Source: Rhexocercosporidium sp. MPI-PUGE-AT-0058
Lineage: Eukaryota; Ascomycota; Leotiomycetes; Helotiales
Direction: 5' to 3'
Length of the DNA: 64,000 nt
NCBI GenBank assembly: GCA_020746875.1
Contig: JAGTJL010000015.1
Location: 1,860,001-1,924,000, forward strand
Shown: piece by piece, positions 1 through 11,009 of the stretch
Layout: each line of letters begins with the position of its first letter
Numbering within the stretch: the stretch's first letter is position 1
Notes under the pieces: model-generated
Database searches by the model: none
Told to the model about the DNA's origin: nothing
Seen by the model: only the letters and a program-made list of their open reading frames with translations
Position numbers and translations under genes: made by a program

Positions 1-948
1 CGAAGGCGGGAGATTTTGTTGCGTTAAAGTGATTGGCCACATCTTTCAAATGTACAGGTCTCGAGCTATTGCTGCTGTGATATTGACATGATGCTCATGT
101 GAAGTGAGATGAGATTAGAGGTGCGGTTTGTCAGCCAAGACGCGCTAGCAAACGCGTGCCAAATTCATGATAAGACAGGATGAGGGAGAAGAAAACGAAA
201 TCCAAGAGGACAGAACTAAGAGGACTTGATGGCATCAGAAATTGTAAACGATAAAAGAAACATGTCTAGTCTGCAGTAAATCATCCTAGCACCCATTGTG
301 CTGTCAACAAAAGATGCTAATTGTGTCATGATATGGTCACGTGGTAAACACTGTCACACATAGGTATAATATTGCATCCCGTGGAAATAAATCTCGCTTA
401 CAGCCTTGACTTTTTACTGCATTGAGGGTACATAGTATCTTTACATGGAATGATGGAGGCTGCTTCTTAATCAAGGCATCCCAATTTTACTCGGGTAGCT
501 GACTCGGAGACATTTGGACACAACCAGGCATCGATCTAATTGAATGTAACCCTACCACTGACTCATTCTTCTAACGGAAGGGAGATTGGAGTGGTTTCGA
601 AGACATCTGTGTTGCAGCAAGATACTTGATTGTTGTAGAACGAGAACGCGTGCGCCGCCACTTCGACTCATCCTGAGTCTTCCCTATCTTTAGCGGGGTT
701 CCACCATTTACGAAATTAGCCCCCTCTTCAACCCCACTATTGTATCAACATATCGACGAGAGCGGCACACCGTACTACGACGCGGAGAAGCTTAGTACGA
801 AGAACCTGGAAATCTAGGAATTCCAAGGCATATATAGGTACGGTAATCATAGCTTCATGAATTCTAACAACTCAAATAGTCAACCATATTTCACTAGTAA
901 GAGGAGCTGAGATTTCATCGACAGAGCTCAAACCTCAGATTTATCTTC
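1..948. other. Intergenic, no gene seen
   Basis: No open frame with protein-like composition was found. A TATA-like string lies near 829-838, about 115 bp before the first ATG of the downstream glycosyltransferase, and is the only promoter-like element that stands out. Confidence 0.5.
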
Positions 949-2226
949 ATGCTACAGGACCTGAGCAACAAATCATCAGTAAATTCGCCTTTGTTCGCCA
1001 TGGAATCTCCCTCAACGCCTTACCCTATACCCGCGGGTATGCACGCCATCCCAACAGACGAATTGGATCTCCGTCCTGACTCAGAGGTCGACCTGGACAT
1101 CCTCAACCCAAAACCCATCTCGAGCTCCAAAAATATTTTCTTCTTCTGGCACTCTGGATACCCAACTATGCATCCATACACACAGCGCACAGTTCGAGCC
1201 TGGCACCGCCGTTTTTCAAAAGCCGGATGGACCATCTACGTGATAGACAAACAACCAGAGTCTCCTCGCAATATTGAAAAGTTCCTTGACGTCAACGATC
1301 CGACTCTATTCCCAGAAGCCTTCACCAAAGGGACGTTGACAGGCACATATGCGGTACAACATACGAGCGATCTTGTCCGACTACCACTCCTCCTGACGTA
1401 TGGCGGGGTCTACACAGATGTAGGATTCATGCAAATTGGCGACCTCGATGCCTTGTGGAATCAGACTGTCGGAGATCCATCTTCAGAATATGAGGTCCTC
1501 TCATACCACAGTGGTAATGCCGATGAGTACAGTCTGACGAACTATTTCCTATGTTGCAACAAAGGGAATCCATTGTTTGATTGTGCGCACCGTTTACTCT
1601 TAAAGCTGTGGGAGGGGAAGACAAGTACCGAAGGCATGCACGCAAGCCCGTTGTTGATGGGAGTACCATTGATGGGTGGCAGTTTCTCGATTGATGACGA
1701 GCAAGGGAAACATGATGCTGCGGAAGCGAGTAGGATGTTGACGGATTATATCATCCAGGGCCAGGCCTTGTCGATGGTCATGGGATTGGTGGATACCGAG
1801 GGAAGATGGAATGGCCCGGAATATATCAAAAAGCACGTGTACGCGATTGAGTTCATGGCAGGAGCTCAACTCATCAATGATTTGACTGCCTGGGATGGGC
1901 AGAAAGCCTTCGATCTAATGAGTCTGCCGATGCCGAACGAAGACGAGATAGCGAGCAATGAGCAAGCCATGGCAAGGGACATCGTGGTGCAGTGTCTAAC
2001 GAAGAGCTATGGATTCAAACTTGCTCATGGTATGATCTTACGAGTCCATCCCCATACCCTTGGAAGTCTTTGGAGGAAATATCCAGGAAGTGATGTTGTC
2101 GTCGGCACGTATGCTCATTGGCTGAGATATGCCATGGTGTACTGGTCTCCAGACAAATTGCCTGAGCGTGAACAGTTCACAGTTTCGAAACCGATCAAGG
2201 TTGGCCCACTTTTGAGGGGAATTTAG
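949..2226 (+). CDS. Capsule-synthesis-type (GT32-like) glycosyltransferase
   Basis: Single-exon gene of 425 residues, resembling fungal proteins with the capsular polysaccharide synthesis / GT32-like sugar transferase fold. Visible family landmarks are the FFFWHSG block (residues 64-70, the usual FWHSG or IWQ-type opening strand), the SDLVRLPLL helix (140-148) and the nucleotide-sugar site YGGVYTDVGF (151-160), where the second Asp of a classical DXD is replaced by Gly. No signal peptide or convincing membrane helix is visible, so a cytosolic or peripheral Golgi location is possible. The first Met is at 949; a second in-frame Met at 1000 has a better context (gccATGg) and may be the real start. 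Donor and acceptor sugars cannot be told from sequence. Confidence 0.8.
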   Translation: MLQDLSNKSSVNSPLFAMESPSTPYPIPAGMHAIPTDELDLRPDSEVDLDILNPKPISSSKNIFFFWHSGYPTMHPYTQRTVRAWHRRFSKAGWTIYVIDKQPESPRNIEKFLDVNDPTLFPEAFTKGTLTGTYAVQHTSDLVRLPLLLTYGGVYTDVGFMQIGDLDALWNQTVGDPSSEYEVLSYHSGNADEYSLTNYFLCCNKGNPLFDCAHRLLLKLWEGKTSTEGMHASPLLMGVPLMGGSFSIDDEQGKHDAAEASRMLTDYIIQGQALSMVMGLVDTEGRWNGPEYIKKHVYAIEFMAGAQLINDLTAWDGQKAFDLMSLPMPNEDEIASNEQAMARDIVVQCLTKSYGFKLAHGMILRVHPHTLGSLWRKYPGSDVVVGTYAHWLRYAMVYWSPDKLPEREQFTVSKPIKVGPLLRGI

Positions 2227-3857
2227 GAATTAAAAATAGAGGAGCATTTCACGAGTAGGTTTGCGTCAGATAAAAAAAAATCGATCGATCAGCAGAAGTC
2301 CCAATGGCGTCAAGGATTTTTGATTCCATGATCCAACATCCTGTTCGCTGCACCAAACCAAATTGGAACTCAACAAGGTACGGAACCGATGTTGAACGCT
2401 CGGCTGCTTAATATTTTGCGGTTCTAGCTAAATACAAAGTTAAAGGAAAAGACCATTGTCAGTCTCATATCTCCTGTTCCTTCAGCCTTTTCAAAAACCA
2501 ATCCCTTGCCAGATCTTCAATAGATTTCCTCCAAACATCCTTGTTCACACTCAGCTGCTCAATACCACTCCTCTCCTCAAGCATCACATCATCACAGACC
2601 CATCTCATTATCCGGGGAACAGCTTTCAGAGTTCTTTCGATTCCCACCTCCCCTAAAGTAGTCCCAACCCTGCTACAACCTCATGCCTGTCACAGCAGCC
2701 TCAGCAAAGGTTGTTGCTTTCTCTCCTTCGTCTGCGTTCGGCGCTCCTTTCCTTAGGTCATCTATATTGCCAAATCAGTGCAAATGCCCCTTTGCCTTCA
2801 ACCAAAATCGAGCATCCCTTCCGAACGGGAGTTTCGCCTTCCAAACAATGTCCCACCGTATTCCGGAACGTCCACAACTCTTGCTGAATGGACACTCCTT
2901 CTCTACAGCTAAGATGAGATTCATCATCTTCTTCCGACACGGTTGCCGATCATTAATATCCAAGACGTGGCTGAAGAAACCCCCCTCGCAACACATTGAC
3001 GATAGGAGCTTCGAGATTCACGATATCCGAGTATGGCTCGTCGGGAACCAATTTGTTGTTGTTGCAATGGAAATAACGACGAAATAGTTTGCTTTCAGCT
3101 TGACTAGTCCAATACCTTTTTGAACTCCTGGCTCAACCCACTGTACAGCAACAATAACTGGATGTTCACCCAGAACGTCCGATCCAGGATTAAGTTTCTA
3201 GAATTGAGCCAGAATGCGGTCTCGACGTACCAGCATGCTCGGACTCAAGAGTATGAATTGTCCAGCAACTCCATAGTTATCCTTATAGTCATCCAGACTC
3301 AGACGATTGCGAGACTGTAGTCGGATCGTATCGTCATGGTAGGCACCAATGTCAGCATGTATAATGTGCAACTTGACCGTGCTGGTCATGGAGATCAAGC
3401 TGACTCATTTGGTCCCAATATCTCATCTCGCCGCTCCACTTTAAATTATGTCATTATGGAAGTTAATACTTTCTGAGAATCGTATCCCATATTACAACAA
3501 GTGGGTAAAAAACCTTGGCTTCAACTTATCGGATTGGATCCGGACGCACACACAGAACAGTGCGCACGGACTCGCCTTAAGGCAATATTAGGACGTGACA
3601 GGACTCCAGTCCAGCCATTGAAATCGGGAAGATCTAGTAACACGATGAAGTTGAGACCATGTGAGAAAACAAAGACTTTGGCTAAATAAGCAGACGCTGG
3701 AAGTAATTCGGTTCAGGGTCTAAGCGACCGATAAACAGACCGACTTCACATGAAGGAACGAATCGGATATGGTTGTCAGTCTCAATGGAGCTCGTAGGGC
3801 TACAAGTGTATTAAATCTGCTTGAAAAACCTCTTCTGCTAGTCTTATTTCCTTCCTA
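2227..3857. other. Intergenic, with a doubtful decayed coding stretch
   Basis: No intact gene. On the minus strand between about 3400 and 2465 several short frames have protein-like composition, including one of 66 residues (3198-3398), one of 60-73 residues near 2758-2996 and one of 60 residues (2465-2647). They sit in different frames with stops between them. They could be exons of one unrecognised minus-strand gene or remains of a decayed one. I recognise no family. Confidence 0.3.
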
Positions 3858-4793
3858 TCAAGCTTGTAGCACCTTTTCGTATTTGTCCGGCTGACCACGC
3901 TTGCTTCTGAACACCCGGGTGAGGGATATCACGAGAAGCACTGCAACTACCAGTACAAATACAACAAGCAGAGTATGACCTTTCAATCCCCATCTAGGTG
4001 TTAGCAGTGCCAGCCTGCGAGATGGACCACAAGTTCCAGTGAACATATGTTCTGGGTCCATTGTGCACTCTGGATTAACTTCAAGAGATTCTCCTGGCTC
4101 GGGGAACTCAATACAACTGCCTTTATTTGCCGTCCAGCATCCGTTGCCATTGTTAGCTTCGAACATCAGCGGTGCGGTGTAGAATTTCTCATTCGAAATT
4201 TTGGGAGTCATATCTTTATCCGTTGGTCCTCCGAGTACCATGATTGGGGCACAGTTCATAAACATCTCAGGTACACTCATTCGACCAAACCACGTCCACG
4301 CCATGACGGCTCGCCCAATTGGTACCCAGTCAGGTATCGTGAAGTTGTAAATACTGGGCAAGAGTGTCGTTGGGGATGCACCATAGTTCCTTTCCGTAAG
4401 GTTGCGTATAGGACATCCACCATGTATGGAGTGAATAACCCTCCATTGGCTGTATATATTGGGTTTCGGATCCAAGGTGACCGAAATTTGACATGAGCCG
4501 CCGCCATGACTTGCGCCGCCCATGGCTCTACATTGCAAATGTTTGTCAGCTGTCATCCATTGATTAGAGCTGAAGGGGAGGACGTACTGCAAGTACTGGG
4601 TAGAGCCACGTTCCCACACATTCATAATTCCATTTGGATGAAAATCTTTCTCGCCATTGCATGGCCAATCTGACCCATCGCTTTTCACCGGGGCGTTGTC
4701 CAGAAACTGGCTAGAGAAAGGAATGGGATGTTGCAGGTAAGTATGTCCGGAAACGGGCATTGCAACCGCAATCAAGTAAAGTAGTTTAAGCAT
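3858..4793 (-). CDS. Membrane-anchored LPMO-like copper protein
   Basis: Single-exon gene of 311 residues. A signal peptide (1-16) appears to be cut so that His17 becomes the mature N-terminus, as in lytic polysaccharide monooxygenases, whose copper is held by the N-terminal His and a second His. The second His would be His96 in the ASHGGGSCQ segment, which resembles AA11-like enzymes. Further conserved-looking parts are SDWPCNG (41-47) and the IHGGCP block. After a Cys-rich stretch comes a strong hydrophobic segment (about 272-295) and a basic tail with KR residues, so the catalytic-like domain should face the outside of the plasma membrane. Activity is not proven: this could be one of the LPMO-like copper proteins with a non-degradative role. 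Divergence from well-studied AA9 is large. Confidence 0.72.
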   Translation of the reverse strand: MLKLLYLIAVAMPVSGHTYLQHPIPFSSQFLDNAPVKSDGSDWPCNGEKDFHPNGIMNVWERGSTQYLQYVLPFSSNQWMTADKHLQCRAMGGASHGGGSCQISVTLDPKPNIYSQWRVIHSIHGGCPIRNLTERNYGASPTTLLPSIYNFTIPDWVPIGRAVMAWTWFGRMSVPEMFMNCAPIMVLGGPTDKDMTPKISNEKFYTAPLMFEANNGNGCWTANKGSCIEFPEPGESLEVNPECTMDPEHMFTGTCGPSRRLALLTPRWGLKGHTLLVVFVLVVAVLLVISLTRVFRSKRGQPDKYEKVLQA

Positions 4794-5490
4794 GGCTGGA
4801 GCGGCTCAATACGCGTATTGAATTGCGATGAGTGTGACTCTGGAATATTGCAGAATCGGACGGCAAGCTCACAATTGAAGAAAAATTGAAGAAAAATTGA
4901 CTGAAAGGAGGTTGTGAGGAGACAGACATTTCGATGAGCGGACAGAATGGGAGTTCTACTTATGTACCGCGAGGAAAGTTTAATCTACCCTGTCAGCCCC
5001 TGTCGCCTTAAGCTTAATCGAGATTGTTGGGGCTGATCTGTAAAGTTTCGTGCCCGCGAAACGGTTGCTTCGGCCTGAAGAATTCTGAAACCCAGAAGCT
5101 TGAGCCCTTTACTTGGGCGTAGGGCTCTGGGCGCCATTCCTCACACATTAGTGGCAGTGTGATATCTGGTTCTGAAAAATTACAAGACCAACGTGAGACT
5201 GGATCACTGCGCAATTGTTGGAAAATTACTTTGCTTCTTGGTGGGATTTTTCTTTAGTAGCACCAAGTCAATCAAAGGATAGCATTTCTTAAAAGGGGTG
5301 TAATACGAGAAACAAGGTTTTTGATAGCGAAATTGTTTGAAATGGCAGAAGGTTACTTCGTGTGATCCCAGCCAGGTGCGCATTAGGCTTCACATCGCTT
5401 CAGACCTTAACTCCAACTCGACGACATTGCATTGATGTCTACTTTCATCAATTTTGTAAAGCAGAATGAGATTTAGAAGGTTCAAAAAGG

Positions 5491-5538
5491 ACAAATTAGT
5501 CAGACGTGATAAACAAATTAGTCAGACGTGATAAACAA
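5491..5538. repeat. 22-bp tandem duplication
   Basis: Two identical adjacent 22-base units occupy 5491-5512 and 5513-5534, and the first four bases of a third unit follow (5535-5538). The unit contains the string cagacgtgat. Such an exact duplication in otherwise unique intergenic DNA points to a recent slippage or insertion event. Confidence 0.9.
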
Positions 5539-6073
5539 GCCGCCTAGAAACTCGACGGTTCGAAGCTCAAATCACGTTTGATAATGTTGATGAGTGGGAC
5601 TGGCCTCGCTTAACATTGAGCTTGAAGTGAAGTCTGAGAGCTGCGGTTTTGACACGCTGGATGCCTGCGTATCCGTCTGGCCACTGATAATTTAAGTTCT
5701 GCCGGTTTTCTTCGGTCCAAACCTTACCTTACCAGCATTGGCAGTCGTGACCAGAACAATGGCTCATTGGCCAATGAGAATCGAGATACCCGAGGATGAC
5801 TGATGCAAGGGCTCAAGTGGGGGAGGAATAACTTTTCTCAGGCAATCGGATTTGGTTAAACAACCTCCTTAAGTGGTTGCGTGGCCGCGGTCTAGAAAAG
5901 GCCAACCAGGCATCTCTCTTGGAGAAAGTTTCCTAGTGCACCCCATTTGAGGATCAAGCTCCCTGTATGATCAAAGTCAATGACTTTAGCGTGCTCGAAG
6001 TACATCTCATCCAAAGGGCTCCTTTTCGTTTCATGGGTTTCAGTTTATCTTGCAAACTTCAGCTTTAGAAGTT

Positions 6074-6083
6074 TGTATATAAG
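6074..6083 (+). promoter_or_regulatory. TATA-like element of the GT2 synthase gene
   Basis: The string gtatataagg lies about 130 bp before the ATG at 6208 and is followed by a CT-rich tract, a usual arrangement in ascomycete promoters. Assigned by position only. Confidence 0.45.
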
Positions 6084-6207
6084 GATCGTGTCGAGTACCT
6101 ATTTGAAGGTCCCCCCTCCCTTTTTTTCTGATTGATCTCTGCCAGACCGTGTTCCTATCTGTCGTGAGTTCTGGAAGCAGTTGTCATAGCTGAAAATTCA
6201 GAACGAG

Positions 6208-8105
6208 ATGCTCCTCGGACCAACAGTCGTTCGAGCCTCCCGGTCGCTTTTGACAGTTGGTGGTACAGCTGGTATCATCGCCACTACTTTGACAACGCTG
6301 CGTTTGGGCCAGCTTACTTTGACACTGGATCTCGCTATCAAGCTTTTCATCACTTTCGCATATAGTCATGGCTTGACCGACATTCATTCTCTTTTTCGAA
6401 AGTCATGTAATTCACCACTTCACCCCCGAGAAGGACCCTCCATCCTCGAACAAACCGACCTCGTAGCGAATCATGACGAAGAAACACCCAAAACGTCAGA
6501 ACTGCCACATCATGAACGGATAGTGGCTACAGTTGTTGGATGGCGAGAAGGCGCCGACCTGTATCGCACATGCCTGAAAGGCTTTGCGACTGATGAAGAA
6601 TGCGGACCGGTCATTGCAGGCATAGATGGAGATACAGCTGAAGATGAGGAGATGGTCGAGATTTTTCTAAACGTAAGATAGACTCAAATTATTACTTCAA
6701 CTAAGCGGTAACGATGACATTTAGATGTTTCCCCATGGAACTGTCATCCGACTGAAAGAGCCTCTTTCTCGGACACTCGACCAGTATATGCGCTCCGCGA
6801 CCCTGACAGATGTTGAAGATGAACGAACCTGCAATTTCATCATGGACCATATGACAAGTTGCATCCGCGGGATATTAAAAGAAGGAATGCTCCATCAGTC
6901 AATCAAAGACATCCAAGCCCTCTGCATCGTGCAACCTCACCAGTCCAAGAAGGAGATTCTCTTCACAGCCTTGAGTTTTGCCAGCGTTGTGGCAGATGAG
7001 TTGCGCATACCATACTTGTTCAGTACCGACTCCGACTCTGCAATTGTACCGGGTGCTTTGGGCAAGATCATTACTTCGCTCGAATGCGATGCGAGAATCG
7101 GTGGCGTTTCTGGACATTTGAGATTCCGCAATCCAAGGCCAACATATATTACACGGATGACAGCCTCCCATTATTGGTTCGAGCAGGAGATACCAAAAGC
7201 CCAAGGAGCCATCTTTGGTGCAACTGAATGCCAGCCTGGACCTTGTGCAGCCTTTAGAGTATCCGTGCTCAAGTCAGTTCTCGTTCCGTGGTACTGTCAG
7301 AGGACCTTCGGGCATAAGACGGTAAGGAAGACCGCTCAACGTCTTTTGTTGTCCTAGTACTGATGCTTGCAGATCATCAATGAGGATCGTCACTTGACCA
7401 CTAGAGTTCTCTGGGCAGGGTTTACAGTTCATTATGCCCCTGGCGCCATAGTATACACAGATGCGCCTGAAACTTTTGATGCCTGGGTCAAGCAACAAGT
7501 AAGCATATGATTTGCATTTGACAAGGAAATTCTTCCGTTATCAAGAGACTGCTGACTAACCGCTTGATCTGGAATAGGTGCGATGGTCAAGAGGGACTAT
7601 GATCGAAACCCTCTGGTATCCATGGATGATTAACCGCCTATCCCCATGGCACATCTACAATATCATGAAAAGCCGAATGGTGCCACTAATCACATTCTGG
7701 TCCATGACATCTTACGCTCTTGGATTTGGAACTGGTGTGACGGAACTCCGAAACATAGTTCTGGTTGACATTTTCTGTGCCACTTCGCTTCAGGTCACGT
7801 ACCTCATCCATATGAGTCCTGATCAACCAACGCCCTCGGACATAATTTGGCTTTTACCTTCAATTTTCTTCTTCTTCTTTATGTCACCTGGCATCGTCGT
7901 ATGGTCGGTTCTGACAATTTGGGATGATTCTTGGGGTAATGTACCCAGGGCGATCAGATGGTGTAATTGGGAGGAAAAAACACCAAGGAGTGGCCTTTTT
8001 GCTTTAGACGGGTTCCAGCGAGTTTTGAGAATGAGACATGTTGGATTCCAGATACTATGGATGGGCATACTTCTGATAGCTGCCGTACGAGCTTTCTTCT
8101 CCTAG
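6208..8105 (+). CDS. Processive GT2 polysaccharide synthase (hyaluronan/chitin synthase-like)
   Basis: Four exons: 6208-6672, 6725-7321, 7373-7498 and 7578-8105, with introns of 52, 51 and 79 bp; the product is 571 residues. It is a family-2 processive beta-glycosyltransferase of the class I hyaluronan-synthase/Cps1-like type. Landmarks are the DSDS metal-binding motif (257-260), the ED acceptor motif in NEDRHLT (about 357-363) and the QQVRW product-binding motif (395-399). The third intron falls exactly between the second Q and V of that motif, which a single-exon reading would miss. An N-terminal hydrophobic stretch and at least three C-terminal membrane helices frame the catalytic loop, so it acts at the plasma membrane on a UDP-sugar. 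The polymer is unknown; fungal relatives are often annotated as polysaccharide synthase Cps1 or cellulose-synthase-like. Confidence 0.85.
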
Positions 8106-8936
8106 TAGTATAATGTCTATCAATGTATTTCTGTGAAATTAGTGTCAATCATTTTCCACCGACAAGAAACAACACTGGCTGTCCTCCCCAGACTTAACAC
8201 GTTCAAGCAACCTAAGCAGTGCACAGAATTCCTTCTTCATATACGGATTACACTAGGGGAAAAAATGATGGAGAGTGCATGTTAAAGGTGTTTGTAATTT
8301 TCGCATCCTTCCTCAGCACGCTTCTTAGGGTCCACATAGCGAGCCGGCAAATGGGATGTGTAACTAACTCTTGCTGTGGATTTGAAGACGGGTTGACGCT
8401 TCGATTGGCTCGCAATGAGTCCACTGTAGCTCCTAGCGGACCTTTAGATGGCATTGAAACGGGTCTTGTTTTCCTTCTCTTGGTTCTCCTGGACCATGAT
8501 ATCCCACTCCTCCCCAGTTCGTACCCCGCACTGCCCATGGGTTGCTGGGCAAAAGACAACAATACACGCGAATTGGTCGATTTTGGCGAGATTGGATCAA
8601 AGCAAGAGGCCCGAATCTACAATAGATCGGACACTTGGTGATTTGCCTTGTAATCGCTCTTGTCGACCTGACGCACTTAGACTTGAGCGTGTCTAACGCT
8701 CATCGGAGTCGCCTTTCTAGTGTGGAGAGTTTAAGCTAGCTGCCTGAGAGAATCAGCGTTACGTTAATTGAATTTTCAAAAATATGGGCTCTAAATACTC
8801 CATGAAGTGATCAAGGAGTGATATGGGCTTGTCACTGAAATCCGTGTTGCACAGCATTGCTAAGTCCGAACTGTATTTATGATCCAGTGTATAATTATGC
8901 TGTTCCCAAGTCTTCTCTCTCGAAAGCTTCAACAGC
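8106..8936. other. Intergenic, no gene seen
   Basis: Overlapping frames of 140 residues (plus, 8219-8641) and 104 residues (minus, 8248-8562) exist, but neither shows a signal peptide followed by a domain, family motifs or splice logic. I treat them as chance frames in the 3' regions of two convergent genes. Confidence 0.45.
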
Positions 8937-10111
8937 CTAGACCTTCTTCGGATATGTGCTCGGGTGGCCATGCTTCTTTCCATACGCCCTAACCTTGCTA
9001 TCCATATCCATGGGCACAAAATACCAAACGATTGCAATGATCCACGACAAAAATGTGTCCCATACCCAGTTATTCCTCGGCGAACAGCCCCAACAAGCCG
9101 CACGCATGATCTGTCCGAGGAACCCAACAGTGATCAGATATTCCCCATTCTCCAAGCCCTTTATCGACCCCGCAGCCATAGCATCAGGACTGAAGCCCGA
9201 GTCGGACTCCTCCAGAATATGTGTGATATCCGGCTTCACCTTGTTCTCGTTGACCAGTCCCGGACTATCGATCGTGCCTGGGAAGACCGTATGTATCTTG
9301 ACAGCATCGCCGTACAGCAGTAGCTCTTGAGCCAGCGAGTCACTCAGACACCTGATCGCCGCCTTCGCAGGTCCATATGAAGCGTAGCCAGCGATTGGGT
9401 AGAAAGCAGCAACGGAGCTTGTGAATACCAAGTGTTTTGGTGCGCCCCCCATCACAGCTCCCGGTGCCAACCACTCGCTCAATATTGCTTGTGCCATGTC
9501 CGCACAAGACCAGTAGTTGATATCCATCTGCTGTCGCTTGATCGCTCTTGGGGTTTCCAGGAAAATGCTGGGGTAGGCGGATCCTGCGATGCACCATACG
9601 ACGTCTGGAGCCGTGCCATTATTCCATGCAATCGCCTCTACGATTACCCGTCCACTCTCGTTTTCTTCCGCTAGATCTGCGCTGATGTAGTGGAATCGCT
9701 GGGAAGAGGGATTTGCAGCCGCTGCCTGAGAGACTGAGGTAAGCTTCATAGCCTTATCCTTTTTCCTTGGAAGGGAAATCCTACCCTGACCACACCTAAT
9801 GCCTCCTCCAGCTTGCCCACATTGCGAGCTACAATGATGATATTTGCGCCCTTCTTCGAAAGCTGAATAGCGACACTTCTGCCCATGCCCTCGGAGGCGC
9901 CGGTAAGGAGGACAGTCTGTTGATAGTCAGCGAGGCTGTCAAGGAGGGGATGAGTCCTGTGCCGTGCCTTGCCCTTGACATCGAATTTGTTCTTCCCAAA
10001 GAGACCCATAATTGATGGTATTGTCACCAGCAGTCCCGCGACGAGGCTCACGATAGTCCAGGTGCCCAAGTCGAGGGACATCGTAGTGTTTTGATCATTC
10101 GCAAGAGGCAC
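8937..10111 (-). CDS. TSC10: 3-ketodihydrosphingosine reductase
   Basis: Short-chain dehydrogenase reducing 3-ketosphinganine with NADPH, the second step of sphingolipid synthesis at the ER. Three exons on the minus strand: 10111-9968, 9916-9785 and 9725-8937, giving 354 residues (344 if the Met at 10081 is used). Landmarks are an N-terminal membrane segment before MGLFGKNKF, the nucleotide-binding TGASEGMG (53-60), the catalytic SS/YGPAK set (Ser195-196, Tyr209, Lys213) and a C-terminal hydrophobic segment, as in fungal Tsc10. The first intron (9917-9967, 51 bp) starts with GC instead of GT, has a perfect GCTGAC branch site and ends CAACAG; because it is a multiple of three and stop-free, an unspliced reading looks open but breaks the [14 protein letters not shown] continuity. 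The second intron (9726-9784) is GT-AG. Confidence 0.88.
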
Positions 10112-11009
10112 GGAATCTCACCAGGCTGTCAGCAAAAAGATTGCGACCGTCAGCTCAATTTCGAGTAGCCTAGTGGATAAGCGATAAGGATTCAGGGGAA
10201 GTGCGACCTAGCCGAACGTGGGTGGTTGAAAGTAAACACAACCCATTCTGCTTGTGGTCGCCTTGAAGAAGGTCTGGAAGAAGCTATTAGCTTGTAATGT
10301 GTGATGTGTAGAGGTTGCTCCAGACCCCGAACAGTAGACTGTCTAGACCTGACGTTTTCGGGGGAGCTTTTGGTCGCCTACTCCTCACGCACTTAGGGGC
10401 ACGGAGACACATATCGAGTGGAGACAAATCGCTCAAGCGGAATTTACAGGATTATAACCGAGAGCATCGAGCTTGAAATTCAGAGTGGTGGCTTCAAATC
10501 GAACTCGATATCATTAACTTCTGAATTATTGATAAGAAATCTGGGTAATTCTCGTCACACAAGCGAGAATTCGCAGCCTTCGCAGACCACACTCGATGAT
10601 GGAGGAACTGTCATCCAGCTTGGGCCGTGTGATGATTTATCGTACGATATTCTCGATATTCTTTGAATGGTTGAATTTCTATCACTTGGGCTCGCGTATA
10701 TCATTGGCTATTGGTCGACACTAATCAATCGGGAGTAGAGTAATGCTGACACGCAGCTTATTGAATGGTTAGTGGCGAATAGGATACGAGTGGCTTCAAC
10801 TCATGCCTGTTCCAGATCTAGTATGTGCGTAAGAGCTCTTTCATTGGAGGCTTTGCCTTGGGACTCCTTCTTACAAATCCATTTCCACGTCCGTTCATAC
10901 CAGCCCCTGTACAGATCCCCAAAAATGTATTTACCATTCTCATCACGGTCACCTTGCAGAGCCTAAACTCATCATCACTATCACCACCGATTGTCACGAG
11001 CGCAATAAC
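10112..11009. other. Intergenic, no gene seen
   Basis: Shared upstream region of TSC10 (minus) and the transcription-factor-like gene (plus). An 82-residue plus frame at 10418-10666 and a 107-residue minus frame at 10818-11141 have no recognisable features, and the latter runs into the start of the next gene. Confidence 0.5.

Larger units (their letters stand above)
4794..6207. other. Intergenic between divergent genes
   Basis: No gene seen in about 1.4 kb between the divergently transcribed LPMO-like gene and the GT2 gene. It holds a 22-bp perfect tandem duplication (5491-5534, listed separately) and, just before the GT2 gene, a TATA-like element at about 6074 followed by a pyrimidine-rich stretch near 6111-6130. 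Confidence 0.5.

Noticed and set aside
2683..3087. Plus-strand frame of 134 residues
   Set aside because: Composition unlike a folded protein; the minus strand looks more coding-like there.
5561..5580. ggttcgaagctcaaatc string resembling a tRNA B box
   Set aside because: No matching A box or cloverleaf pairing could be built around it.
8219..8641. Plus-strand frame of 140 residues with a hydrophobic stretch
   Set aside because: No motif, weak start, opposing minus frame equally long; position fits 3' flank.
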